A stretch of 8,212 nt of DNA from Pseudomonadota bacterium (lineage in GTDB: Bacteria; Desulfobacterota; BSN033; WVXP01; G020346125): the NCBI GenBank assembly GCA_030608745.1, contig JAUWDQ010000118.1, forward strand, positions 1-8,212, given 5' to 3'. Of the stretch, positions 1-6,033 are shown one piece after another (within the stretch, counting starts at the first letter, position 1; each line of letters starts with the position of its first letter). The position numbers were made by a program, and so were the translations under genes. The notes below the pieces were generated by a model. The model worked only from the letters and a program-made list of their open reading frames with translations. It ran no database searches and was not told where the DNA came from.

Positions 1-2
1 TA

Positions 3-44
3 GCCATGGACAGAATGGGAGACGCCCTTAAGAAGATAACTTAG
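3..44 (+). CDS. 3' end of an upstream gene (partial, tentative)
   Basis: The frame opening at base 3 is open from the window edge and ends at TAG (42-44). It reads AMDRMGDALKKIT, a charged amphipathic helix of the kind that ends many enzymes; PLP aminotransferases often finish this way, and the aminotransferase later in this window ends comparably. Only 13 codons are visible, so neither the family nor even the coding status is certain. If real, it lies on the same strand as the transporter, about 180 bases upstream of it. Confidence 0.4.
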   Translation, partial: AMDRMGDALKKIT

Positions 45-128
45 TGCTTGCCAGTGCACATTTCTCAAAGTCCCAGAGGGGGACATTGGTTCTGAATCAA
101 CTTACGATAGGCTCTTTATCTTTGGGGA

Positions 129-162
129 GATAATACCTATCATTTTCCATCAGAGATGATAG
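129..162 (+). promoter_or_regulatory. Possible -10 box and operator-like inverted repeat upstream of the MFS gene
   Basis: GATAAT at 129-134 matches five of six bases of a sigma-70 -10 element, but I see no convincing -35 at 16-18 bases upstream. Just after it, CTATCAT (137-143) and ATGATAG (156-162) form a perfect 7-base inverted repeat with a 12-base spacer. A dyad in this place could be a repressor site overlapping the transcription start, or a leader hairpin. There is no regulator gene nearby to pair it with. Confidence 0.35.
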
Positions 163-212
163 AGTTAGGTGCACTATCCGGATGCCGTCGTTTACCATCG
201 GGCGTGTTTGGC

Positions 213-216
213 GGAG
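213..216 (+). promoter_or_regulatory. Ribosome binding site that sets the MFS start at 223
   Basis: GGAG lies six bases before an in-frame GTG at 223. The longer possible start, GTG at 169, has no recognisable Shine-Dalgarno sequence. The 18 residues it would add do not resemble a transporter N-terminus. Confidence 0.55.
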
Positions 217-222
217 ACTTGG

Positions 223-1083
223 GTGGAATCGAGACATCGTAATACGATCTTTCTTATGTCTTGGCTGATGTATGGCCTCTTCTACCTGAATCGGTTAAAT
301 ATCGCCCCTGTGATTCCCCTTATAAGGGAGGACCTGGGACTCTCCTATACCCAAATCGGGTTTATCACCGCTTCATTCTATGGGCTCTACACCTTTACCC
401 AACTCCCGGCGGGATACCTGGGAGACCGTCTGGGACCACGAAGGGTAATAACCTTAGGGGGAATCATATCGTCGTTATCTAATCTGGTCTTCTCACAATT
501 GGGGAGCCTCCCATTGCTGGCAGGTTTTCACGCCCTAAATGGGGTCGGGCAAGGTGGAGGGTGGTCACCTTCTGTCAAACTCCTGGTGAATTGGTTTCCA
601 AAGGAAAAATTAGGGACTATCTTCGGTCTCTACACTACCTGCGTATCCCTCTTTACCATACTAACTTATTTGCTCTCGGGGTACCTTGGACAGCATTTCG
701 GCTGGCGTTTACCGTTTATCGTCCCGGGGCTAGTACTGGCACTTTTTTGTCCCGTCTACTGGATGGTCGTGCAGGATTCTCCATTCAAGGAAAGCCCCAA
801 AGGTCTCGGAGAATCGACATCGAGTAGAACGGTAAAGGACGACTTCTTCATGCTTGTCCGGCACAGGCAACTGTGGATTACCTTTCTCTCCTTTTTTTGC
901 CTCATATATATTCAGTTTGGGGGAATGATTTGGTATCCCACGTATCTCCAGGGGACCTTTAATATCGATGTCTTTCAGGCGGGAACCCTGACCTCGGTCT
1001 TTCCCTTGATGGGACTCGTAGCGAGGCCCCTGGGGGGGGGATCGTATCGGATAGGCTTTTTCATGGGAGAAGGAAACCCGTGA
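223..1083 (+). CDS. MFS transporter, N-terminal part (TM1-8), frameshifted
   Basis: This is the first two thirds of a major facilitator superfamily permease, an inner-membrane secondary transporter. From GTG 223 it gives 286 residues with about eight hydrophobic helices. The first includes YGLFYLNRLNIAP, typical of organic-anion MFS carriers. The conserved loop after TM2, GYLGDRLGPRR (residues about 64-74), is MFS motif A. At the G9 run (1032-1040) the frame leaves the family pattern: it reads GGGSYRIGFFMGEGNP and stops at TGA 1081-1083. Frame mod 0, beginning at 1041, instead supplies IVSDRLFHGRRKP, the second motif-A copy. The native protein is thus about 407 residues, spanning 223-1445. 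The substrate is unknown; a carboxylic acid is my guess from the neighbouring enzymes. The start could also be GTG 169. Confidence 0.85.
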   Translation: MESRHRNTIFLMSWLMYGLFYLNRLNIAPVIPLIREDLGLSYTQIGFITASFYGLYTFTQLPAGYLGDRLGPRRVITLGGIISSLSNLVFSQLGSLPLLAGFHALNGVGQGGGWSPSVKLLVNWFPKEKLGTIFGLYTTCVSLFTILTYLLSGYLGQHFGWRLPFIVPGLVLALFCPVYWMVVQDSPFKESPKGLGESTSSRTVKDDFFMLVRHRQLWITFLSFFCLIYIQFGGMIWYPTYLQGTFNIDVFQAGTLTSVFPLMGLVARPLGGGSYRIGFFMGEGNP

Positions 1084-1445
1084 TCCTTATGGGGATGGGG
1101 GCTATGACCATCTTTCTGTTTCTCCTATCAGTTGCGAGGAAGTTGTGGTGGACGGTCCTATTGTTGGCCTTAGTTGGCTTCTGCTTTCAGCTCTTCAACT
1201 TCCTTTTCTTCACCCTTCCCAGTGTCATGCTACCGCTGAATATGGTCAGCACCGGTAGCGGCTTCCTGGATACCGGAGGTCACCTGGGGAGCCTCCTGGC
1301 CATGTTCCTGTCAGGGTGGTTTATCGACTATTTTGGTTCTTACAGGCCTATCCTCATCGCATTCTGGATCATGGGCCTCATCGGTTTTGTGGCAGCCTTA
1401 TTGATCAGGGAGGGGAGGCAATCCCTTCCGACTCCTGGAGGCTAA
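1080..1445 (+). CDS. MFS transporter, C-terminal part (TM9-12), frameshifted
   Basis: This continues the same permease in the -1 frame. Homology-like sequence begins directly after the G run, at 1041, with IVSDRLFHGRRKPV. That is the motif-A loop between TM8 and TM9, so the GTG at 1080 is only the first start codon in the frame and probably not a true start. Four hydrophobic stretches follow (about 1080-1130, 1145-1235, 1255-1340 and 1350-1410), completing the expected twelve. The ORF ends at TAA 1443-1445. I see no good ribosome binding site before 1080. The fragment is unlikely to work alone: either the gene is disrupted, or frameshifting or slippage restores it, or a G is missing from the assembly. 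Confidence 0.75.
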   Translation: MILMGMGAMTIFLFLLSVARKLWWTVLLLALVGFCFQLFNFLFFTLPSVMLPLNMVSTGSGFLDTGGHLGSLLAMFLSGWFIDYFGSYRPILIAFWIMGLIGFVAALLIREGRQSLPTPGG

Positions 1446-1528
1446 GGAGGTTACTGATCTTGCTCTAGGATAGAGGTTGGAGGTCCTGGAGGGGGGGTGA
1501 ACCCCAAACTGGGATAAACTGCTGTGAG

Positions 1529-1558
1529 GATGAGATTCTCATCATTGGAAATGATGGG
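1529..1558 (+). promoter_or_regulatory. Two overlapping hairpins in the leader of the hydro-lyase genes
   Basis: GATGAG (1529-1534) pairs with CTCATC (1538-1543) across a 3-base loop. CATCATT (1540-1546) pairs with AATGATG (1550-1556) across a GGA loop; the second stem extends to nine pairs (1538-1558) with one T-G pair. Both use bases 1538-1543, so they cannot form together. The downstream sequence is T-rich but has no continuous T run, so an ordinary Rho-independent terminator is not clear. It could be an attenuator-like switch, an operator or the transporter's 3' end. The rest of the spacer (1446-1620) shows no convincing promoter. Confidence 0.35.
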
Positions 1559-1620
1559 CTCTTTCTGTTAGTTTCTTTCAAGAAAAAAGATCGATCATTC
1601 TTAGCAATAGGGAAGGTTCG

Positions 1621-2880
1621 ATGGGAAAGACCATTGCGGAAAAGATCCTTGGATATCATGCGGGCGGGGAAGTGAAAGCGGGAGATTTCGTGCTGGCAAA
1701 GGCGGACCTGATGATGGGCAACGATGGATCGCTCCCCCTCGTCTTTGAGGCATCAAGAAGGATAAGGGAATTTGGGGTTCGGTCTCCGGAAAAGACCATC
1801 ATGGTGCTGGATCATTACTGCCCGAGTCCCAGCAAGGAGGTTTCGCGGCTCCAAGAGGAGATTCGAGATTTTGCCAGAGAATATGATTGTCTTCTTTACG
1901 ATTGTGGGGAAGGGATCTGCCATCGGTTGCTCCCGGAAAATGGGCATGTACTTCCCGGCATGCTCGTTGTGGGAGCGGATTCCCATACGGTTACCTACGG
2001 AGCCCTGAACCTCTTCGCCACAGGGGTAGGATCAACCGACCTGGCCGTCGCCATGAACTGGGGAATGCTCTGGTTTCGGGTGCCCGAGACGATTCGTCTC
2101 CAAATCGATGGTAACCTTCCAAGGGGCGTCTTTGCCAAAGATATTGCCCTTTATATCGTTGGTTCGATGGGTTCAAGCGGAGCAGCATCCCACGCAATCG
2201 AATTTAGAGGGAGCGCCATCGATGAGATGGATGTGGAGGGCCGCCTCACGCTATGCAACATGATGGTGGAGACGGGGGCTAAGGCAGCCATCATGCCTTT
2301 TGATGAAATGACCGATTGCTGGCTTAAGCCGTTGAAGATCCAGGGGGATCATGAGCCCGTAAAAGCCGATGATGATGCCCATTATGAACGGGAGATCGCC
2401 TACGATATCTCTGGGCTTGAACCTCAGATTGCCTTTCCGCATGAGGTGGATAATGTTCAACCTATATCCAGCACACGGGGCGTTCGCATCGATATGGCTT
2501 TTCTGGGTACTTGTACGAATGGGGGGCCTGAAGATTTTAAGACTGCTGCCAGGATATTGAGGGAAAGGAGGGTTCATCCAGGGGTGCGGTTCATCGTTTC
2601 TCCTGCGAGCAGGAAGGTGGTCGAAGAGGCGCTGGCAGATGGTTCTTACCAAACCCTTATTGAAAGTGGAGCCATGATCAACCCACCGGGGTGCGGACCG
2701 TGTGTGGGTGCCCATGGAGGCATACCGGCTGATCATACTAATGTCCTATCCACCGCAAACAGAAATTTCTTGGGTCGGATGGGAAATCGGGAGGCCAACA
2801 TCTATCTCTGTTCGCCTGCAACCCTGGCAGCCTCTGTTGTCAGGGGTGAAATCACTGATCCCCGGGAATTCTTGGCATAA
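1621..2880 (+). CDS. Aconitase-superfamily hydro-lyase, large (Fe-S) subunit, LeuC/HacA/DmdA-like
   Basis: This is the large subunit of a two-subunit hydratase/isomerase of the isopropylmalate isomerase, homoaconitase and dimethylmalate dehydratase group. The enzymes move or remove water on a hydroxy acid using a [4Fe-4S] cluster in the cytoplasm. It has 419 residues, the usual size of the archaeal-type LeuC subfamily. Visible motifs are DH at 64-65, GADSHT (118-123), Glu194 in AIEFRG, the cluster cysteines Cys298 (GTCTNGG) and Cys358/Cys361 (GCGPCVG), and NRNFLGR (380-386), which carries two arginines that bind substrate carboxylate in aconitase. All core catalytic positions appear intact. 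The ATG is preceded by GGAAGG at 1611-1616, four bases away. The small subunit follows 14 bases later. The exact substrate cannot be fixed; simple leucine biosynthesis is doubtful because LeuA and LeuB are absent here. Confidence 0.93.
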   Translation: MGKTIAEKILGYHAGGEVKAGDFVLAKADLMMGNDGSLPLVFEASRRIREFGVRSPEKTIMVLDHYCPSPSKEVSRLQEEIRDFAREYDCLLYDCGEGICHRLLPENGHVLPGMLVVGADSHTVTYGALNLFATGVGSTDLAVAMNWGMLWFRVPETIRLQIDGNLPRGVFAKDIALYIVGSMGSSGAASHAIEFRGSAIDEMDVEGRLTLCNMMVETGAKAAIMPFDEMTDCWLKPLKIQGDHEPVKADDDAHYEREIAYDISGLEPQIAFPHEVDNVQPISSTRGVRIDMAFLGTCTNGGPEDFKTAARILRERRVHPGVRFIVSPASRKVVEEALADGSYQTLIESGAMINPPGCGPCVGAHGGIPADHTNVLSTANRNFLGRMGNREANIYLCSPATLAASVVRGEITDPREFLA

Positions 2881-2894
2881 TTGGAGGGGATGAC

Positions 2895-3383
2895 GTGGGA
2901 GTTGCACATACATTTGGGGATGATATCAATACGGATTACATCATTGCGTCGAGCAGAAAACGGGATACCGTAGACCCCCAAAAGCTCGCTCGATACCTGA
3001 TGGAGGACATTCGCCCGGGATTTGGCCTTCAGGTCAAAAAAGGTGATTTCCTGGTTGCAGGAAGGAACTTTGGATGTGGGTCGGCCATGGAGATCGCTCC
3101 TTTGGTCGTGATGGCCGCGGGGATCAGAGCCGTCATCGCCAAGTCTTATGCCCGATCCTTCTATCGAAACGCCATCAACCTTGGGCTCCTGGTTCTCGAG
3201 GCAGACACCGATTCCATTGACGAGGGGGACCTCTTGGAGATCGATCATTCGGGCTTCATCCATGACGTGACCAAAGGAGAGAGGATCCAGGCCAGGCCCT
3301 TCCCGCCCTTGATCAAGGATATCCTGGATGCTGGAGGGATCATTCCCTATATGGAGAGAAAATATCCGAGGTCTTCTCCTTGA
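2895..3383 (+). CDS. Aconitase-superfamily hydro-lyase, small (swivel) subunit, LeuD/HacB/DmdB-like
   Basis: This 162-residue protein matches the usual size of the small subunit that completes the active site of the preceding large subunit. It opens with FGDDINTDYII (residues 7-17), the family start motif, and carries GRNFGCGS at 56-63. The start is GTG 2895, with GGAGGGG at 2883-2889 five bases upstream; the ATG at 2890 is out of frame. Two features are unusual. The active-site stretch normally read as GSSREHAP is GSAMEIAP (62-69): the catalytic serine (Ser63) stays but the following Arg is Met65 and the His is Ile67. The specificity loop, YLRT in isopropylmalate isomerases, reads about RKRD (21-24). 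Both point to a substrate other than isopropylmalate. It is co-transcribed with the large subunit, and the next ORF overlaps its stop. Confidence 0.92.
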   Translation: MGVAHTFGDDINTDYIIASSRKRDTVDPQKLARYLMEDIRPGFGLQVKKGDFLVAGRNFGCGSAMEIAPLVVMAAGIRAVIAKSYARSFYRNAINLGLLVLEADTDSIDEGDLLEIDHSGFIHDVTKGERIQARPFPPLIKDILDAGGIIPYMERKYPRSSP

Positions 3384-3619
3384 GCGATACTGAAAATTCC
3401 TTTTTTGGTCGACTCTTGGATTTTTTAACGGGGGACTCAGGCTCATTTCAGGAGTTTCCAGAATATAAAGCCTATGAAAGGGCTTTCAGCCGCCACATTA
3501 CGAACACGAGCCGAATGTCTATCCCTTTCACTGGAGGTAGAATACTCGGGAAGGCAGATAACTCTAAGAAGGGGGGAAGAAAAGTAAAGGTGGATTCAGG
3601 CGATCAGGTAGGTCTTTGA
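3380..3619 (+). CDS. Small hypothetical protein overlapping the hydro-lyase small subunit stop
   Basis: This ORF codes for a possible 79-residue protein that I do not recognise. It would start at TTG 3380, sharing TTGA with the preceding stop, a 4-base overlap typical of translational coupling. GAGG at 3368-3371 stands eight bases upstream. The N-terminal half is acidic and aromatic (FFGRLLDFL, FQEFPEYKAYERAF) and could form an amphipathic helix; the C-terminal half is Gly/Lys/Arg-rich and probably disordered. It has no signal peptide, cysteine pair or known motif. By hand count about 44% of third codon positions are G or C, against about 50% in the first 50 codons of the small subunit, so coding status is not settled. 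It may be an accessory factor of the hydro-lyase or merely an open stretch between genes. Confidence 0.4.
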   Translation: MSDTENSFFGRLLDFLTGDSGSFQEFPEYKAYERAFSRHITNTSRMSIPFTGGRILGKADNSKKGGRKVKVDSGDQVGL

Positions 3620-3655
3620 GATCGAGGCCCCTGATGGTGTGTAGATCTGACAGAA

Positions 3656-3660
3656 GAGGG
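3656..3660 (+). promoter_or_regulatory. Ribosome binding site favouring the dehydrogenase start at 3668
   Basis: GAGGG ends one base before ATG 3662 but seven bases before ATG 3668. Normal spacing favours the second ATG, which shortens the protein by two residues. Confidence 0.5.
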
Positions 3661-3667
3661 AATGGCC

Positions 3668-4666
3668 ATGGGAAAGCCGAAAGTACTCGTTATGGAAAAA
3701 ATATTTGCAGAGGTATCACGAGAACCCATTGAGAAGCTCGAAAATGCGGGTTTTCTCATTGATGAACGAAGCTACGAAATGGTGAGATCCATTACAGAAG
3801 AGGAGTTTTGCAAACTGATCAACGGCGTCGATGTCGTCGTGGTAACGGGTCTGTTGCCGGTTACTCGCAGGGTGATTGAAGCCGCGGATCGTTTGAAGAT
3901 GATAGCTATCCGTGGTGCTGGGTTTGATGGGACAGACCTTGAGGCAGCACGGAAAAAGGGCATTCTGGTCACCCACAACCCGGGAGCCAATGCAGATTCC
4001 GTTGCTGATATGACTGTGGGATTGATGCTCGCCGTTCTTAAGAAGCTCGCCAAACTGGATCACAAGATCAGAAACGGTGGTTGGGAGCGGGAGAGGACGC
4101 TCGATATGCATGGAAAGGTTCTGGGAATTATCGGGATCGGCCGAATTGGGAAGATCGTGGTAAAAAGGGTGCAGGGATTTGACATGACCATCATTGCCAA
4201 TGACATCGTCGAATACAGGGAATTCCTCGAAAGATATGGGATCGAGTCGGTGAGCAAAGAGGAACTCTTGGAACGTGCGGACATCGTGACGATCCACACC
4301 CCGCTCGATGATTCCACCCGCGGCATGATCGAAGAGAAGCGTTTGCGGCTGATGAAGAGGGATAGCATTCTGGTCAATACGGCGAGGGGACCCATTGTTG
4401 ATGCGATGGCACTATATAAAGCCTTGAAAGAGGGTTGGATCGCCGGTGCAGGACTCGACGTCCACATGACGGAGCCCCCGAGTTTTCGCCCTCTGGTCGA
4501 GCTGAATAATGTCGTTTCAACATGCCATGTCGCCGGGATAAGCGATGGTGCGTCTTACAACATGGCCATGCAAACGGTAGAGAAGATTATCACCTATTTC
4601 AGAGGAGAGATGCCCGAATGTGTCCTGACCCCTGGAGTGACATTTCCAGGGAAACCGATGCTATAG
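3668..4666 (+). CDS. D-2-hydroxyacid dehydrogenase (phosphoglycerate dehydrogenase-like), NAD-dependent
   Basis: This cytoplasmic oxidoreductase interconverts a D-2-hydroxy acid and its 2-oxo acid. It has 332 residues, the length of the family without the C-terminal ACT domain of many SerA enzymes. The Rossmann motif GIGRIG lies at residues 156-161, and Asp179 at the end of the next strand (IIAND) favours NAD over NADP. The catalytic set is present: Arg240 in NTARGPIVD, Glu269 in HMTEPP, and His287 in CHVAGIS. AIRGAGFDGTD (80-90) is the usual substrate-side segment. The start is taken as ATG 3668 because of its GAGGG spacing; ATG 3662 is the alternative. The gene lies 48 bases after the small ORF and probably shares its transcript. 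The substrate may be a product of the hydro-lyase, or the precursor of the downstream aminotransferase's oxo acid; both are inference. Confidence 0.93.
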   Translation: MGKPKVLVMEKIFAEVSREPIEKLENAGFLIDERSYEMVRSITEEEFCKLINGVDVVVVTGLLPVTRRVIEAADRLKMIAIRGAGFDGTDLEAARKKGILVTHNPGANADSVADMTVGLMLAVLKKLAKLDHKIRNGGWERERTLDMHGKVLGIIGIGRIGKIVVKRVQGFDMTIIANDIVEYREFLERYGIESVSKEELLERADIVTIHTPLDDSTRGMIEEKRLRLMKRDSILVNTARGPIVDAMALYKALKEGWIAGAGLDVHMTEPPSFRPLVELNNVVSTCHVAGISDGASYNMAMQTVEKIITYFRGEMPECVLTPGVTFPGKPML

Positions 4667-4677
4667 GACCTCTTTTG

Positions 4678-4707
4678 TTGACACGGATCCGTTTTTCTTG
4701 TTATCAA
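4678..4707 (+). promoter_or_regulatory. Likely sigma-70 promoter for the aminotransferase gene
   Basis: A perfect -35 box TTGACA (4678-4683) is separated by 18 bases from TATCAA (4702-4707), which matches TATAAT at four of six positions. Transcription would start near 4714, leaving about 60 bases of leader before ATG 4777. The spacer contains the palindrome ACGGATCCGT (4682-4691) followed by Ts. Its stem is too short and loopless for a real terminator. Confidence 0.5.
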
Positions 4708-4763
4708 GGAAGTATTTACCATTGGGATTAGCAACTTAAGCAGGCCGCGAATTGAATGCTTGC

Positions 4764-4770
4764 AAGGAGG
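4764..4770 (+). promoter_or_regulatory. Ribosome binding site that sets the aminotransferase start at 4777
   Basis: AAGGAGG, a full Shine-Dalgarno sequence, lies six bases before ATG 4777. It falls inside the longer reading frame that begins at ATG 4756, so the upstream ATG is very probably not used. Confidence 0.8.
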
Positions 4771-4776
4771 ATTGGC

Positions 4777-5919
4777 ATGTTTGAGATTTCTGAAATGGTA
4801 AAACGAATTCAGGGTTCCGAACGTTCTCAAAGAAAGATTACCGTTCCCAAGGGTGCGATCAGAATGGACAGGGGGGAACCAGATTTTCCAACGCCCCCCC
4901 ATATCCAGGAAGCTGCTACCAGAGCCATGAGAGACAATTTTACCCACTACGTAGATCCTTATGGGGATAGAGAACTGAGGGAAGCCATCTGTCTGAGCCT
5001 CAAGAGGGATTATGGTGTGGTGCGGAATCCGGAAAACATCCTAATCAGCGCTGGGGGAATTGAGGCCATTCATGTCATCTCTGCGACTTATCTCAATCCT
5101 GGTGACGAGGCTTTGGTCTTTGACCCAGGGTACTCTGCCTATTGGGATTCCATTGTCCTTTTCGGCGGGAAGCCCGTTTTTGTCCCCCTGACGGATCGTT
5201 TTCATCTCGATTTACAGGCCGCCCGTGATCGAATCTCCAAAAGGACCAAGATGATTTTTCTCGCCAGTCCCAGCAATCCGACAGCGGCTGTTTTGGGGGA
5301 AGAGGAGATCGGGGGGCTTGCCAAGATTGCGCTGGAACATGATCTGCTTTTGGTCATCGATGAAGTGTATCACCGGTTACTCTATGGCGAAATCGAGCAC
5401 TTTTCGATTTGCCGGATCGGTGAGGTGAAAGACCGGGCCATCTTATTGAACAGTTTTTCGAAGACCTATGCCATGACCGGCTGGAGGGTGGGCTATCTCG
5501 TGGCCGATGCTAAGGTCATAAGGGACCTCGTCGGGTTTCACAAGGCCCTGGTCATCTGTGTCAATGCCCCCGCCCAGAAAGGCTGTGTGGCCGCACTGAT
5601 GGGACCCCAGGATTGTGTCGAGGACATGACGGCAGAATATACGAAAAGGATGAGGTTAGTCGAAAAGGCCCTGAAAGGGATAGAGAGGATCTCGACGCCG
5701 CCTTGCGAGGGAGCCTTCTATTTCTTTCCCCGCTTTCAGCATGGGGTCACCAGCAGGGAAATGACGAACTATCTAGCTGATAGGGGGATATTCGTGCGAA
5801 GCGGGACCGAATTCGGGGGGAATGGCCAGCACCACATCCGGATCTCCTTTGCCATATCCATCGAAAAGCTCGAAGAGGGCATGGAGATGCTTAAAAAGGC
5901 CCTTGATGAAATGGATTAG
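4777..5919 (+). CDS. Class I/II PLP-dependent aminotransferase (aspartate aminotransferase-like fold)
   Basis: This 380-residue cytoplasmic enzyme moves an amino group between an amino acid and a 2-oxo acid. It shows the fold type I, subgroup I-gamma pattern: RGEPDFPTPPH (32-42), YGDRELREAI (62-71), SPSNPTA (164-170) with Asn167, IDEVYHRL (194-201) with Asp195 and Tyr198, SFSKTYAMTGWRVGY (226-240) with the Schiff-base Lys229 and phosphate-binding Arg237, and Arg355 (HHIRISF), which binds the substrate carboxylate. All key residues are present. The full AAGGAGG upstream fixes the start at 4777. A promoter candidate lies upstream, so the gene may be transcribed separately as well as with the dehydrogenase. 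In this setting it could aminate the oxo acid made by the dehydrogenase, or feed the pathway from an amino acid. The specific substrate (Asp, Ala, branched or aromatic) cannot be read from the motifs. Confidence 0.95.
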   Translation: MFEISEMVKRIQGSERSQRKITVPKGAIRMDRGEPDFPTPPHIQEAATRAMRDNFTHYVDPYGDRELREAICLSLKRDYGVVRNPENILISAGGIEAIHVISATYLNPGDEALVFDPGYSAYWDSIVLFGGKPVFVPLTDRFHLDLQAARDRISKRTKMIFLASPSNPTAAVLGEEEIGGLAKIALEHDLLLVIDEVYHRLLYGEIEHFSICRIGEVKDRAILLNSFSKTYAMTGWRVGYLVADAKVIRDLVGFHKALVICVNAPAQKGCVAALMGPQDCVEDMTAEYTKRMRLVEKALKGIERISTPPCEGAFYFFPRFQHGVTSREMTNYLADRGIFVRSGTEFGGNGQHHIRISFAISIEKLEEGMEMLKKALDEMD

Positions 5920-5939
5920 GAAAATCAGATTTGCAGAAG

Positions 5940-5963
5940 TCATGGTGAATTGAATTCTCATGA
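5940..5963. terminator. Weak hairpin between convergent genes, possible terminator
   Basis: TCATG (5940-5944) pairs with CATGA (5959-5963), enclosing GAATT and AATTC that can pair inside. It sits in the 114-base gap between the converging aminotransferase and threonine-synthase-like genes, where termination for both strands is expected. No proper T tract follows on either strand and the stem is AT-rich, so the assignment is tentative. The remainder of the gap shows nothing distinct. Confidence 0.25.
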
Positions 5964-6033
5964 TGTTTCCTCGCAATAGTCCCTCCCGCCCAGGGCTGCC
6001 ATAATGGGATCTAGGGGCATAATAATCGTTCGT

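Noticed and set aside
2802..3446. 214-codon open frame on the minus strand over the hydro-lyase junction
   Set aside because: It lies antisense to the clearly conserved small subunit and the end of the large one. Its translation is Arg/Ser/Pro/His-rich with no domain.
3716..4297. 193-codon minus-strand frame inside the dehydrogenase
   Set aside because: It is antisense to a gene with complete Rossmann and catalytic motifs; its own translation shows no motif and no convincing start site.
4682..4698. ACGGATCCGT palindrome followed by Ts as terminator of the dehydrogenase gene
   Set aside because: At most four base pairs with a 2-base loop could form, and the T tract is short and broken. It lies within the promoter spacer.
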